Shown here: piece after piece, positions 1 to 7,534 of the stretch
How positions within the stretch are numbered: the first letter of the stretch is position 1
Layout of the letters: each line of letters begins with the position of its first letter
Origin: JBBDIK01 sp040880465
Lineage (GTDB): Bacteria > Actinomycetota > UBA4738 > JBBDHU01
Length of the DNA stretch: 64,000 nt
Direction of reading: 5' to 3'
Assembly (NCBI GenBank): GCA_040880465.1
Contig: JBBDIK010000003.1
Coordinates: 100,951 to 164,950, forward strand
Notes under the pieces: model-generated
Told to the model about the DNA's origin: nothing
The model's database searches: none
What the model saw: only the letters and a program-made list of their open reading frames with translations
Made by a program: the position numbers and the translations under genes

Positions 1-224
1 GGGTCGGTCCGCATGAGCTGGGAAACCTTCGTCGACGCGAGATCGACCCCCGTCGCGACCGCTTTCATCACGTCCCGCTCCGTCACGATCCCGACGAGCT
101 TCGCTCCGTCGACGATCAGGAGCGAGCCGGTCTGCTGTTCCCACATCCGATGCGCGGCCTGCGCGATGGTGTCGTCGCCGCGGTCGGTCACGGTCGCTGC
201 GGTCATGATCTCGGAAACCTTCAT
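1..224 (-). CDS. CBS-domain protein (partial, 3' end outside window)
   Basis: The reading frame starts MKVSEIMTAATVTDRGDDTI and continues with a typical CBS half-repeat (WEQQTGSLLIVDGAKLVGIVTERDVM), then enters the next linker (VSQLM) before the window ends. CBS pairs bind adenine nucleotides and act as regulatory modules; stand-alone ones are common in Actinomycetota. Its ATG lies 2 nt after the stop of the citrate synthase gene, so the two are probably co-transcribed and translationally coupled. Only the first 74 codons are visible, so any further domains are unknown. Confidence 0.85.
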   Translation of the reverse strand, partial: MKVSEIMTAATVTDRGDDTIAQAAHRMWEQQTGSLLIVDGAKLVGIVTERDVMKAVATGVDLASTKVSQLMRTD

Positions 225-226
225 CG

Positions 227-1345
227 TCAGCGCTCCTCGATGGGGACCCAGTGCTGGTCCCGTGGGCCGATGTACTCGGAATCGGGGCGGATGATTCGGT
301 TGTCGAAGTGCTGCTCGCGGATGTGCGCCGTCCAGCCGGCCATCCGCGCCATCGCGAAGATCGGGGTCATCAGATCGGTCGGGATGCCCAGATAGTGGTA
401 GACGCTCGCCGCGTAGAAGTCGACGTTCGGATAGAGGCCCTTCTCGTCTATCACGACCTTCTCGACCGCACGCGAGATCTCATACCATTTCGTCTCGCCC
501 TTGAGCTTCCCGAGCTGCTCCGACCACCGCCGGAGCCATGTCGCACGAGGGTCCTCGGTCTTATACACGCGGTGTCCGAACCCCATGATCAACTTGTGGT
601 TCGCGAGCAGTTCGTCCTTGATGTAGCGCTCGGCGTTCTCGGGCGAACCGATGGTCTCCAGCAGGTGCATGGCTTCTTCGTTGGCTCCGCCGTGCAGCGG
701 GCCTTTCAACGCCGCGATCGCACCGGTCACGGCGGAGAAGATGTCGGAGAGGGTCGATGCGATCACCCGCGCGGTGAACGTCGAGGCGTTCATCGTGTGG
801 TCCGCGTACAGGATCATCGTGCCGTCCATGATCCGGGCCTCGAGCGGGTCGGGGACCTTCCCCGTGAGCTGCCACAGGAAGTTGGCGGCCAGTGAAAGCT
901 CTGGCCGCATCGGCATGACACCGGCCCCGGTGCGGAATCGCTCGTAGGTACTGATCAGCGTCGGCGTCGTGGCGATCAGCCGCATCGCTTTCCGGTAGTA
1001 GCCCTCGGGCGAAGTATCCCAGCCGTCCCGATCGTAGGCGGACGCCGCCGAGACGGCAGTACGTAGCATCGACATCGGTGAGGACTTCTCGGCCAGCGTC
1101 ACCATCAGCTCCTGGCGGAACTTGGAGATGTGCCGCTCTTCGACCAGGAACTCGAGCGTTTCCTTCAGTTCGGTCTCGGTGGGCAGCTCTAGGTTCTGCA
1201 GCAGGTACGTGACCTCCTCGAAGGAAGAGTGCTCGACGAGATCGTTGATGTCGTAGCCGACGTACCAGAGGCGCCCGAGGTGGCCGTCGATATCGGAGAT
1301 GCTCGTCTGCGCGGCGATGACGTCGGCGAGCCCCTTCTCGGTCAT
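227..1345 (-). CDS. gltA: citrate synthase (possibly 2-methylcitrate synthase)
   Basis: Condenses acetyl-CoA (or propionyl-CoA) with oxaloacetate at the entry to the TCA or methylcitrate cycle. The protein has 372 residues, the short bacterial/archaeal type without an extended N-terminus. The catalytic triad is visible: His218 in PLHGG, His258 in MGFGHRVYKTEDPRA, and Asp309 in PNVDFYAASVYHYLGIP. ADHTMNAS near 181-188 is also a family block. The ATG at 1345 has a GGAGG ribosome-binding site. The gene is divergent from isocitrate dehydrogenase and followed by a CBS protein. Citrate and 2-methylcitrate synthases of this size cannot be separated by eye; the TCA neighbours favour citrate synthase, while the propionyl/methylmalonyl-CoA genes in the window leave methylcitrate possible. 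Confidence 0.93.
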   Translation of the reverse strand: MTEKGLADVIAAQTSISDIDGHLGRLWYVGYDINDLVEHSSFEEVTYLLQNLELPTETELKETLEFLVEERHISKFRQELMVTLAEKSSPMSMLRTAVSAASAYDRDGWDTSPEGYYRKAMRLIATTPTLISTYERFRTGAGVMPMRPELSLAANFLWQLTGKVPDPLEARIMDGTMILYADHTMNASTFTARVIASTLSDIFSAVTGAIAALKGPLHGGANEEAMHLLETIGSPENAERYIKDELLANHKLIMGFGHRVYKTEDPRATWLRRWSEQLGKLKGETKWYEISRAVEKVVIDEKGLYPNVDFYAASVYHYLGIPTDLMTPIFAMARMAGWTAHIREQHFDNRIIRPDSEYIGPRDQHWVPIEER

Positions 1346-1424
1346 ACCTCCATTTCACCACAGGGGCGTGCCTCGACCCTAGGCCGCCCCGGCGTGGCCG
1401 AGGGCGCCCCGTGCTCCTGCCCGA

Positions 1425-1430
1425 TATCCT
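1425..1430 (+). promoter_or_regulatory. putative -10 element (TATCCT), leaderless start of icd
   Basis: TATCCT lies 8 nt before the GTG of the isocitrate dehydrogenase gene, and no Shine-Dalgarno sequence precedes that GTG. This matches the TANNNT-plus-short-gap pattern seen before many genes in this window. Confidence 0.5.
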
Positions 1431-1438
1431 CGGGGACC

Positions 1439-2518
1439 GTGACCTACCGCGTGACCCTGATCCCCGGCGACGGCGTCGGCCCCGAACTCTCGGAGGCCAC
1501 GCGCCGCGTACTCGAAGGCACCGGCGTTGCGTTCGACTGGGACGTCCAGGAGGCGGGCGAGGCGGTCATGGTCGCCGAGGGAACCCCGCTGCCCGAGAAG
1601 GTGCTCGATTCGATCCGCGCGAACGGACTCGCGATCAAGGGGCCGATCACGACCCCGGTCGGAACCGGGTTCCGAAGCGTCAATGTGGCGCTCCGCAAGG
1701 AACTCGATCTGTACGCCTGCTTGCGACCTTGCAAGCTGTACCCGGGCGTCCGTTCACACTTCGACCAGGTCGACCTCGTCATCGTTCGCGAGAACACCGA
1801 GGACCTCTACGCCGGCATCGAGTTCGAGCACGGCTCGCCCGAGGTCGCGCAGCTCATCGAGGTCCTGTACGGGCTGGGCGCCAAGCGGATCACCGGCGAC
1901 GCCGGCATCTCCATCAAGCCGATCTCGGTGGAGGGGACGCAGCGGGTCGTGCGCTTCGCGTTCGAGTATGCGCGCGCCAACGGCCGGAAGCGTGTCACGG
2001 CGGTCCACAAGGCCAACATCATGAAGTTCTCCGACGGTCTGTACCTGCAGACTGCGCGCGAGGTCGCCGAGGAGTACCCGGACGTCTCCTTCGACGATCG
2101 GATCGTCGACAACATGTGTATGCAACTTGTGCAACGCCCTGAGGAGTACGACGTCCTGGTGCTGCCCAACCTCTACGGCGACATCGTCTCCGACCTGGGC
2201 GCCGGTCTGGTCGGCGGGCTCGGGGTCGCCCCCGGGGCGAACATCGGCGAGAACGTCGCGGTGTTCGAAGCGACGCACGGCAGCGCACCCAAGTACGCCG
2301 GGCAGAACAGGGTGAACCCGATGGCGATGATGCTCTCCGGCGTCCTCATGCTCCGGCACCTGGGGGAGGCCGAGGCGGCCGACCGGCTGGAGGCGGCGAT
2401 CGCGGCGGTGATCGCCGACGGGAAGAGCGTCACCTACGACATGAAGCCGGCGCGGGACGACCCGACCGCCGTCGGGACCTCGCAGGTCGCCGATGCGGTG
2501 ATCGAGCAGCTTGGGTAG
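1439..2518 (+). CDS. icd: isocitrate dehydrogenase (isocitrate/isopropylmalate dehydrogenase family)
   Basis: Oxidatively decarboxylates isocitrate to 2-oxoglutarate. From the GTG at 1439 the product is 359 residues and begins VTYRVTLIPGDGVGPELSEA, the normal N-terminus of the family; upstream in-frame codons are antisense to gltA and are rejected. Visible motifs are NVALRKELDLYACLRP (about 82-97, substrate arginines), VRENTEDLYAG (catalytic Tyr124), HKANIMKFSDG (Lys191), and VDNM plus NLYGDIVSDLGAGLVGG (metal-binding Asp224, Asp248, Asp252). EATHGSAPKYAG follows as the nucleotide-binding loop. The length and motifs fit NAD-type isocitrate or homoisocitrate dehydrogenases; TCA neighbours favour isocitrate. 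Coenzyme choice cannot be read with certainty. Malate dehydrogenase follows 64 nt downstream. Confidence 0.9.
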   Translation: MTYRVTLIPGDGVGPELSEATRRVLEGTGVAFDWDVQEAGEAVMVAEGTPLPEKVLDSIRANGLAIKGPITTPVGTGFRSVNVALRKELDLYACLRPCKLYPGVRSHFDQVDLVIVRENTEDLYAGIEFEHGSPEVAQLIEVLYGLGAKRITGDAGISIKPISVEGTQRVVRFAFEYARANGRKRVTAVHKANIMKFSDGLYLQTAREVAEEYPDVSFDDRIVDNMCMQLVQRPEEYDVLVLPNLYGDIVSDLGAGLVGGLGVAPGANIGENVAVFEATHGSAPKYAGQNRVNPMAMMLSGVLMLRHLGEAEAADRLEAAIAAVIADGKSVTYDMKPARDDPTAVGTSQVADAVIEQLG

Positions 2519-2582
2519 CAGACGGGACTACCGGCCGCACGAAGCGGTCCGGACGGAACGGAGTCGGAAGGAAGCGATCGAC

Positions 2583-3506
2583 ATGCGTATCACTGTCGTC
2601 GGAGCGGGGTTCGTGGGCTCGACCGCCGCCATGCGGATCCTCGAGAAGGGACTGGGCGAGGTCATCCTCATCGACATCGTTGAGGGGCTTCCGCAGGGCA
2701 TCGCGCTTGACATGCGCCATGCGGCGCCCATCGAGGGGTACGAGCCACGGGTCATCGGCACGAACGATTACGCCGACACGGCGGGATCGGATGTCGTCGT
2801 CATCACGGCAGGCCTCCCGCGCCAGCCGGGGATGAGCAGGATGGATCTGCTGGCCAAGAATGCATCGATCATGAGGGACGTGGTCGGCAAGATCGCGGCC
2901 GACTCGCCGAACGCGATCCTGATCGTCGTGTCGAATCCCCTGGACGAGATGACGTTCCTGGCAGCAGAAGTGTCCGGGTTCCCGAAGCAGCGGGTGATGG
3001 GGATGGCCGGGGTTCTGGACTCCTCGCGTCTCCGGCACCTCATCGCCGAGGAGCTGAACGTCTCGCCGGCATCGGTCGACGCGATGACGCTGGGGTCGCA
3101 CGGGGACTCGATGATCGCCCTGCCCCGCCATGCGACCGTCGGGGACAAGCCGCTGACCGAGCTGGTCGATGACGAGGCCCTGGAACGGCTGTTCGCGCGC
3201 ACACGCGACGCGGGTGCCGAGATCGTCGGCTTGCTGAAGAAGGGGAGTGCGTACTTCGCGCCTTCGGCGTCGATCGCGCGGATGGTCGCTGCGATCGCCA
3301 ACGACACCCACGAGGTGCTGCCGGTGTGCGCGTGGGCGACGGGCGAGTATGGCATCGAGGACGTCTACGTCGGTGTGCCCGCGAAGCTTGGACATGGCGG
3401 CGTCGAGGAGATCGTCGAGATGGACCTGAACGAGGCCGAACTGGCGGCGCTGCGGGAAGCCGCCGACGGGATCCGCGCCAAGTGCGCCGACCTCGCCAGG
3501 CTCTGA
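2583..3506 (+). CDS. mdh: malate dehydrogenase (LDH-like type)
   Basis: NAD-dependent interconversion of malate and oxaloacetate. The product is 307 residues from the ATG at 2583, which has a GGAAGGAAG ribosome-binding site; the 24 in-frame codons upstream are not family-like. The Rossmann motif is VVGAGFVGSTAA (6-17), with Asp31 at the end of beta-2 for NAD. Arg80 and Arg86 in GLPRQPGMSR mark malate rather than lactate specificity, Asn118 is in VVSNPLDEMT, and the catalytic His173 is in TLGSHGDSM. It belongs to the short LDH-like MDH class common in Actinomycetota and Chloroflexota. It follows icd on the same strand and probably shares its transcript. Confidence 0.95.
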   Translation: MRITVVGAGFVGSTAAMRILEKGLGEVILIDIVEGLPQGIALDMRHAAPIEGYEPRVIGTNDYADTAGSDVVVITAGLPRQPGMSRMDLLAKNASIMRDVVGKIAADSPNAILIVVSNPLDEMTFLAAEVSGFPKQRVMGMAGVLDSSRLRHLIAEELNVSPASVDAMTLGSHGDSMIALPRHATVGDKPLTELVDDEALERLFARTRDAGAEIVGLLKKGSAYFAPSASIARMVAAIANDTHEVLPVCAWATGEYGIEDVYVGVPAKLGHGGVEEIVEMDLNEAELAALREAADGIRAKCADLARL

Positions 3507-3553
3507 AGGGCGTCGGCGCAGTCGCCCTGGTGTTCTGACGAGAGGATCGCTCT

Positions 3554-4219
3554 CTACGGCATCGGTGGCGGCGGCACGCCCATGTCGCCGCCAGGACCGG
3601 AGTCCGGTGATGGGCCCAGGTCAGGACCGGCACCCGAGTCGCGTGCGGCCGGTGCCCAGTCGGCATCCGCTGTGGTCGCGGCAGCCGTCGTGTCGCCCTT
3701 GGAGGCCACACCCATCACGCCGCCGACCAGGGCGACGGCCCCGCCGAGGAGCGCGATATAGATACCGAACGCGTATCCGACCGTGAATACTTCCCGCATC
3801 TGCGCTTCGATCTCTTCGGGGGGAGCATCGATCTGGCCAGCGATCAGGCTCGCTTGATCGTCGAAGGCAGCGTCCAACTGGCTGTCCCTCGTCGCGAGGT
3901 TGAGCGCGACGACCCCTCCGACCAGGAGCCCCGCGACGAGGGCAAGTGCCGCCATCCCCCTCCGGAGGCCACGGCTGGACGCCGACAGCATCACGAGTCC
4001 GGCTACGATCGCCACGATACCGAGGATGAGCGTGATCTTTCCGCTGTCTTGGTTGAGCCCGCCGATGGATTGTGAAGCCGAGGTTCCGGGCGGCAGGGAG
4101 ACCGAGGGATCGATCGTCACGCCGACCCACGGGAGGAACGATCCGACCGCGGCGACGGCGCCCCCGATGATCACGATGACGCCGGCGATCGGCGCTCTCG
4201 CTGCTGCTTCTTGCCCCAT
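3554..4219 (-). CDS. four-TM membrane protein with Pro/Gly-rich tail, unknown function
   Basis: The 221-residue product has four hydrophobic segments: GVIVIIGGAVAAVGSFLPWVGV (13-34), ITLILGIVAIVAGLVMLSA (61-79), GMAALALVAGLLVGGVVALNL (87-107) and AFGIYIALLGGAVALVGGVMG (about 150-170). A charged loop lies between segments three and four, and a disordered tail rich in Asp, Gly, Ser and Pro ends GVPPPPMP. The GSFLPW block resembles small uncharacterised actinobacterial membrane proteins whose first helix ends in an FLPW sequence. The ATG at 4219 has a strong GGAGG site. It is convergent with mdh and divergent from fumarase, so it is a single-gene unit. No function can be assigned. Confidence 0.8.
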   Translation of the reverse strand: MGQEAAARAPIAGVIVIIGGAVAAVGSFLPWVGVTIDPSVSLPPGTSASQSIGGLNQDSGKITLILGIVAIVAGLVMLSASSRGLRRGMAALALVAGLLVGGVVALNLATRDSQLDAAFDDQASLIAGQIDAPPEEIEAQMREVFTVGYAFGIYIALLGGAVALVGGVMGVASKGDTTAAATTADADWAPAARDSGAGPDLGPSPDSGPGGDMGVPPPPMP

Positions 4220-4349
4220 CCTGCCTCCCCCGTCGCCTAGCCGGTCCGGGGGAGTCTGACACCATCTCTGCTCTGAAGGAAGCGTCGCCTGTGCCGATGC
4301 CCCTCGCCCGGCGCTTCCGGGGGCCGGGCCCCTCGGACCTGCCGGTCCC

Positions 4350-4355
4350 TAGAAT
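4350..4355 (+). promoter_or_regulatory. putative -10 element (TAGAAT), leaderless start of fumarase
   Basis: TAGAAT ends 8 nt before the ATG at 4364. There is no Shine-Dalgarno sequence in the gap (GGCTGCAT), consistent with transcription starting at or within 2 nt of the ATG. Confidence 0.5.
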
Positions 4356-4363
4356 GGCTGCAT

Positions 4364-5215
4364 ATGACGGTGCGCGAGATCGAGGCGGCGGAGGTCACCC
4401 GGGTCGTTCGGGAACTCTGCATGGAGATCTGCTACACGGTCCCCCAGGAGATGGTGGACCTGATGAAGCAGGCGCGAGAGAAGGAAGAATCCCCCGTCGC
4501 GCGCCAGATCCTCGACCTGCTGATCAAGAACCAGGATCTGGCTGCGGAGGGGGAGTACCCCTATTGCCAGGACACGGGATACACGGTGGCGTTCTTGGAG
4601 ATCGGGCAGGACGTGCACGTCACCGGTGGCGATCTGAGCGATGCGATCAACGAGGGGGTTCGTTCGGGGTACGCGGACGCGTTCCTTCGGGGGTCGATCG
4701 TACGCGACCCGGTATTCGACCGGATGAACACGGGGGACAACACCCCGGCGTTCATCCACACCGAGATCGTCGCGGGGGATCAGATCCGCGTCCAGATAGA
4801 TGCGAAGGGCGGAGGTTCCGAGAACAAGAGCCGCCACCGCATGTTGAAGCCGTCCGATGGGCTCGAAGGGGTGAAGAACTTCGTTTTGCAGGCGATCGCC
4901 GAGGCGGGACCGGACGCGTGTCCGCCGGGCATCATCGGCGTCGGGATCGGCGGCAACTTCGAATGGGCGGCGATCATCGCGAAGAGGTCGTTGATGCGCA
5001 AGGTGGGTCAGCCGAACCCGGATCCCCAGATCGCCGAACTGGAAGCGGAGCTGCTCGAGAAGGCGAACGCCCTCGGTATCGGGCCGCAGTCACTCGGCGG
5101 GACGCAGACGGTCCTGGCGGTCCACGTCGAGACGATGGCGACGCACATCGCCTCGCTGCCCGTCGCGGTGAACCTCGAATGCCACGCGCACCGGACCGGA
5201 ACGCGGGTGATCTAG
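4364..5215 (+). CDS. class I fumarate hydratase, alpha (N-terminal) subunit
   Basis: Fe-S hydro-lyase subunit for fumarate/malate interconversion; the two-subunit form is related to tartrate dehydratase TtdA. The protein is 283 residues. Three cysteines suited to the [4Fe-4S] cluster are visible: Cys68 in YPYCQDTGYT, Cys186 in DACPPGIIGVGIGGN and Cys273 in NLECHAHRTGTR. Other family blocks are NTGDNTPAFIHTEIV and GGGSENKS. The beta subunit starts 2 nt after the stop. Neighbouring icd, mdh and sdh genes favour fumarate over tartrate as substrate. The class I enzyme is oxygen-sensitive, which is notable beside a respiratory sdh operon. Confidence 0.92.
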   Translation: MTVREIEAAEVTRVVRELCMEICYTVPQEMVDLMKQAREKEESPVARQILDLLIKNQDLAAEGEYPYCQDTGYTVAFLEIGQDVHVTGGDLSDAINEGVRSGYADAFLRGSIVRDPVFDRMNTGDNTPAFIHTEIVAGDQIRVQIDAKGGGSENKSRHRMLKPSDGLEGVKNFVLQAIAEAGPDACPPGIIGVGIGGNFEWAAIIAKRSLMRKVGQPNPDPQIAELEAELLEKANALGIGPQSLGGTQTVLAVHVETMATHIASLPVAVNLECHAHRTGTRVI

Positions 5216-5217
5216 CG

Positions 5218-5859
5218 ATGCCGGTCGAGGTCCTGGATGACGGCCGCAAGCGCATCCGTGCCCCGCTGGACGACGACGACGTCCGGGAACTTCACGCGGG
5301 TGACGTCGTACTGGTCTCCGGCATGGTGTACGCCGCCCGCGACGCCGCGCACAAACGGATGATGCAGCTCCTCGATGAGGAGCAGCCGTTGCCCTTCGAT
5401 CCGGTCGGCGCGATCGTGTACTACGTCGGGCCGACGCCGGCCAAGCCCGGCAACGTGATCGGAGCAGCCGGACCGACGACCGCAAGCAGGATGGACGCCT
5501 ATACGCCACGCCTGCTGGACCGGGGACTCAAGGGCATCATCGGCAAGGGGAACCGGGGACGCGTGGTCCGCGATTCGATCCGCGACCACCAGGCCGTCTA
5601 CATGGCTGCACTCGGCGGCGGCGGGGCCCTTGCTGCGCTCGCCGTGAAGGCGCAGGAAGTCATCGCGTTCGAGGAGATGGGCCCCGAGGCGGTTCGGCGG
5701 CTCGAGCTGGAGGACTTCCCGGTGTGGGTCGTCAACGATGCAGAGGGACGCGACTTCTATCAGGAGACCGTCAGTCCGTGGCGGCGCGACGAGGAGCTTC
5801 CCGAGTTCCTGCGAGGTACCCCGGATCACACGGAGACCAACGGGAACGGGGGAGGATGA
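5218..5859 (+). CDS. class I fumarate hydratase, beta (C-terminal) subunit
   Basis: Second half of the two-subunit class I fumarase. The product is 213 residues from the ATG at 5218; the longer open frame upstream is antisense or out-of-frame sequence over the alpha gene. Diagnostic blocks are LHAGDVVLVSGMVYAARDAAHKRM (about 25-48), YYVGPTPAKPGNVIGAAGPTTASRMD (68-93) and IGKGNRG (108-114). It is coupled to the alpha subunit by a 2-nt gap and is followed immediately by a small Cys-containing ORF whose GTG begins 1 nt after this stop. Confidence 0.92.
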   Translation: MPVEVLDDGRKRIRAPLDDDDVRELHAGDVVLVSGMVYAARDAAHKRMMQLLDEEQPLPFDPVGAIVYYVGPTPAKPGNVIGAAGPTTASRMDAYTPRLLDRGLKGIIGKGNRGRVVRDSIRDHQAVYMAALGGGGALAALAVKAQEVIAFEEMGPEAVRRLELEDFPVWVVNDAEGRDFYQETVSPWRRDEELPEFLRGTPDHTETNGNGGG

Positions 5860-6030
5860 GTGTCGGGGTTCGGGCAGCAGCTCAGGATGCGCGTGCGCTC
5901 CTTCTTCACCAATTGGCATGAGTACGAGGCGTCCGTCGGGAGGAAGGTCGTACTGACGATCCGCAACCGGGCGAAGTCCGTGTACACGCTCAGCGGCTGC
6001 TGCGGGAACGACGGCGAGTCGGGCTGCTGA
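5860..6030 (+). CDS. small protein with Cys-rich C-terminus, unknown
   Basis: A 56-codon frame from GTG at 5860 directly abuts the fumarase beta stop. The predicted product is basic in the middle (EASVGRKVVLTIRNRAKSVY) and ends TLSGCCGNDGESGC, a CC-x6-C tail. An internal in-frame ATG at 5887 is an alternative start. A GGGAGGA sequence just upstream of 5856 could serve as ribosome-binding site. The adjacency, high third-position GC and the CC...C tail make a real gene plausible; metal or cluster binding linked to the Fe-S fumarase is only a guess. Confidence 0.5.
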   Translation: MSGFGQQLRMRVRSFFTNWHEYEASVGRKVVLTIRNRAKSVYTLSGCCGNDGESGC

Positions 6031-6185
6031 CAGGTTGCCGGGGGCTCCGGTCGGGGCCCAGGCCATCACCACCCCCACGCACGATGAGCGCGTTCTGCCG
6101 ACAGTCGACGGCGGGGCCCCTCAACCCGGGCCGTCGAAGGCCCGAAACCTGAAACCAGGGGTGCTTCGCGGCCACCTGAGACGAG

Positions 6186-6824
6186 GTGAGGATCCTGCGG
6201 AGGGCGTTGATCCGAGCCATGGTTGCGGCGCTGGCGACCCTGGCCTTCGCCGTGCAGCCTCCAGCCGCCTCGGCGGCCCCGGCGGCGCCCAGGCCGCGGG
6301 CGCTGACGCTTCAGATCGCGATGCTAGACGACTTCTTCGATCCCGAGGTGACCGAAGGGGTCGTGTCGATCATGGGGGTCAACTGGAGCAACCAGGGGCA
6401 GGTCTTCCACAACGTCGTCCTCGTTCCGGGTCCAGCTTGGTACTCGACGAACCTCGACGAAGGCCAGAGCGACGGAACCCAGCTCGAGTACGCCGGAACG
6501 TTCGACTACGTGTGTATCTACCATCCGGCGATGGTCGGCTCCCTCAGGATCTCGCCGCTCGTCCAACAGGGATCGGGGCGGGTCGGGGACACGTTCCCGA
6601 TCCAGCTCTCGTCGGTCGACCTCGCGACAACCGCCTATGTCTTCGACGTGCAGCGACGCCGGAACGATGGGCGCTGGGGACCGGCCCGGCGCGCGAGCGA
6701 TTCGATCTACGGCTTCACTCCACGCCGTGCGGGTGCCTACGACCTTCGGGTACGGCTGGTCGAGCCGGGTGCCGATGTCGTGGGGGAATGGTCGCCCCGT
6801 GTGCGGGTCCGGGTGCGGGCCTAG
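6186..6824 (+). CDS. secreted cupredoxin-domain protein (type I copper site)
   Basis: The 212-residue product starts at GTG 6186 with a signal peptide (RRALIRAMVAALATLAFA, then Ala-rich sequence ending near ASAAPAAP). A cupredoxin fold follows, with all four type I copper ligands visible: His75 in QVFHNVVL, then Cys110, His113 and Met116 in YVCIYHPAM. The C-terminal 80 residues look like an extra beta-domain. A role as extracytoplasmic electron carrier is inferred from family knowledge. It converges on sdhB with a 4-nt overlap of the stops. No clear promoter was seen in the 155 nt upstream. Confidence 0.85.
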   Translation: MRILRRALIRAMVAALATLAFAVQPPAASAAPAAPRPRALTLQIAMLDDFFDPEVTEGVVSIMGVNWSNQGQVFHNVVLVPGPAWYSTNLDEGQSDGTQLEYAGTFDYVCIYHPAMVGSLRISPLVQQGSGRVGDTFPIQLSSVDLATTAYVFDVQRRRNDGRWGPARRASDSIYGFTPRRAGAYDLRVRLVEPGADVVGEWSPRVRVRVRA

Positions 6825-7534
6825 AAGCGGTCGAACAGGATCGAGCGCTTCACGTCCTGGATCGCCTTCGTGACCTTGATGCCGCGCGGACAGGCCTCGG
6901 TGCAGTTGAAGGTGGTCCGGCACCGGAACACCCCCGTCTTCTCCGACAGGATCCTCAGTCGTTCTTGGGCGCCGTGGTCGCGCGAGTCGTTGATGAAGCG
7001 GTGGGCGTTCACGATCGCGGCGGGGCCGACGTACTCGTCGTCGCTCCAGAAGACAGGGCAGGAAGTCGTGCATGCCGCACACAGGATGCACTTGGTGGTG
7101 TCCTCGAACTTCTCCAGCTCCTCGGGGGTCTGGAGGCGCTCGCGGTCATCGGGCGGCTGGTCGTCGTTGATCAGGTAGGGGAGGACGCTCTCGTAGCCCT
7201 TGAAGAACGGTTCCATGTCGACGATCAGGTCCTTGAGGACCGGCAGGCCGCGGATCGGCTCGATCGTGACGTTGGGAGCGACATCGGCGACCAGGACCTT
7301 GCAGGCAAGCGCGTTCTCGCCGTTGATGAGCATGGCGTCGGAGCCGCAGATCCCGTGGGCGCACGACCGGCGCAGCGCGAGCGTCCCGTCGTGGTGCCAC
7401 TTGACCTCGTGCAAAGCGTCGAGCAGTCGGTCGTTCGGCTCCATCTCCAGGTCGAACTCGTCCCACCAGGGCTCGGTTCCGACTTCCGGGTTGTACCGGC
7501 GGATCTTCATCGTGAACTCAACGGTCGTGGCCAT
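6821..7534 (-). CDS. sdhB: succinate dehydrogenase iron-sulfur subunit
   Basis: Electron-transfer subunit of complex II, 237 residues. [2Fe-2S] ligands: Cys58, Cys63 and Cys78, with Asp66 in the fourth position (SCAHGICGSDAM), as also seen in other SdhB proteins. The ferredoxin-like half has CILCAACTTSCP (Cys149, 152, 155, 159) and CRTTFNCTEACPRG (Cys205, 211, 215) for the [4Fe-4S] and [3Fe-4S] clusters. It is the last gene of sdhCDAB; its ATG overlaps the sdhA stop by 1 nt (TGATG). Confidence 0.96.
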   Translation of the reverse strand: MATTVEFTMKIRRYNPEVGTEPWWDEFDLEMEPNDRLLDALHEVKWHHDGTLALRRSCAHGICGSDAMLINGENALACKVLVADVAPNVTIEPIRGLPVLKDLIVDMEPFFKGYESVLPYLINDDQPPDDRERLQTPEELEKFEDTTKCILCAACTTSCPVFWSDDEYVGPAAIVNAHRFINDSRDHGAQERLRILSEKTGVFRCRTTFNCTEACPRGIKVTKAIQDVKRSILFDRF

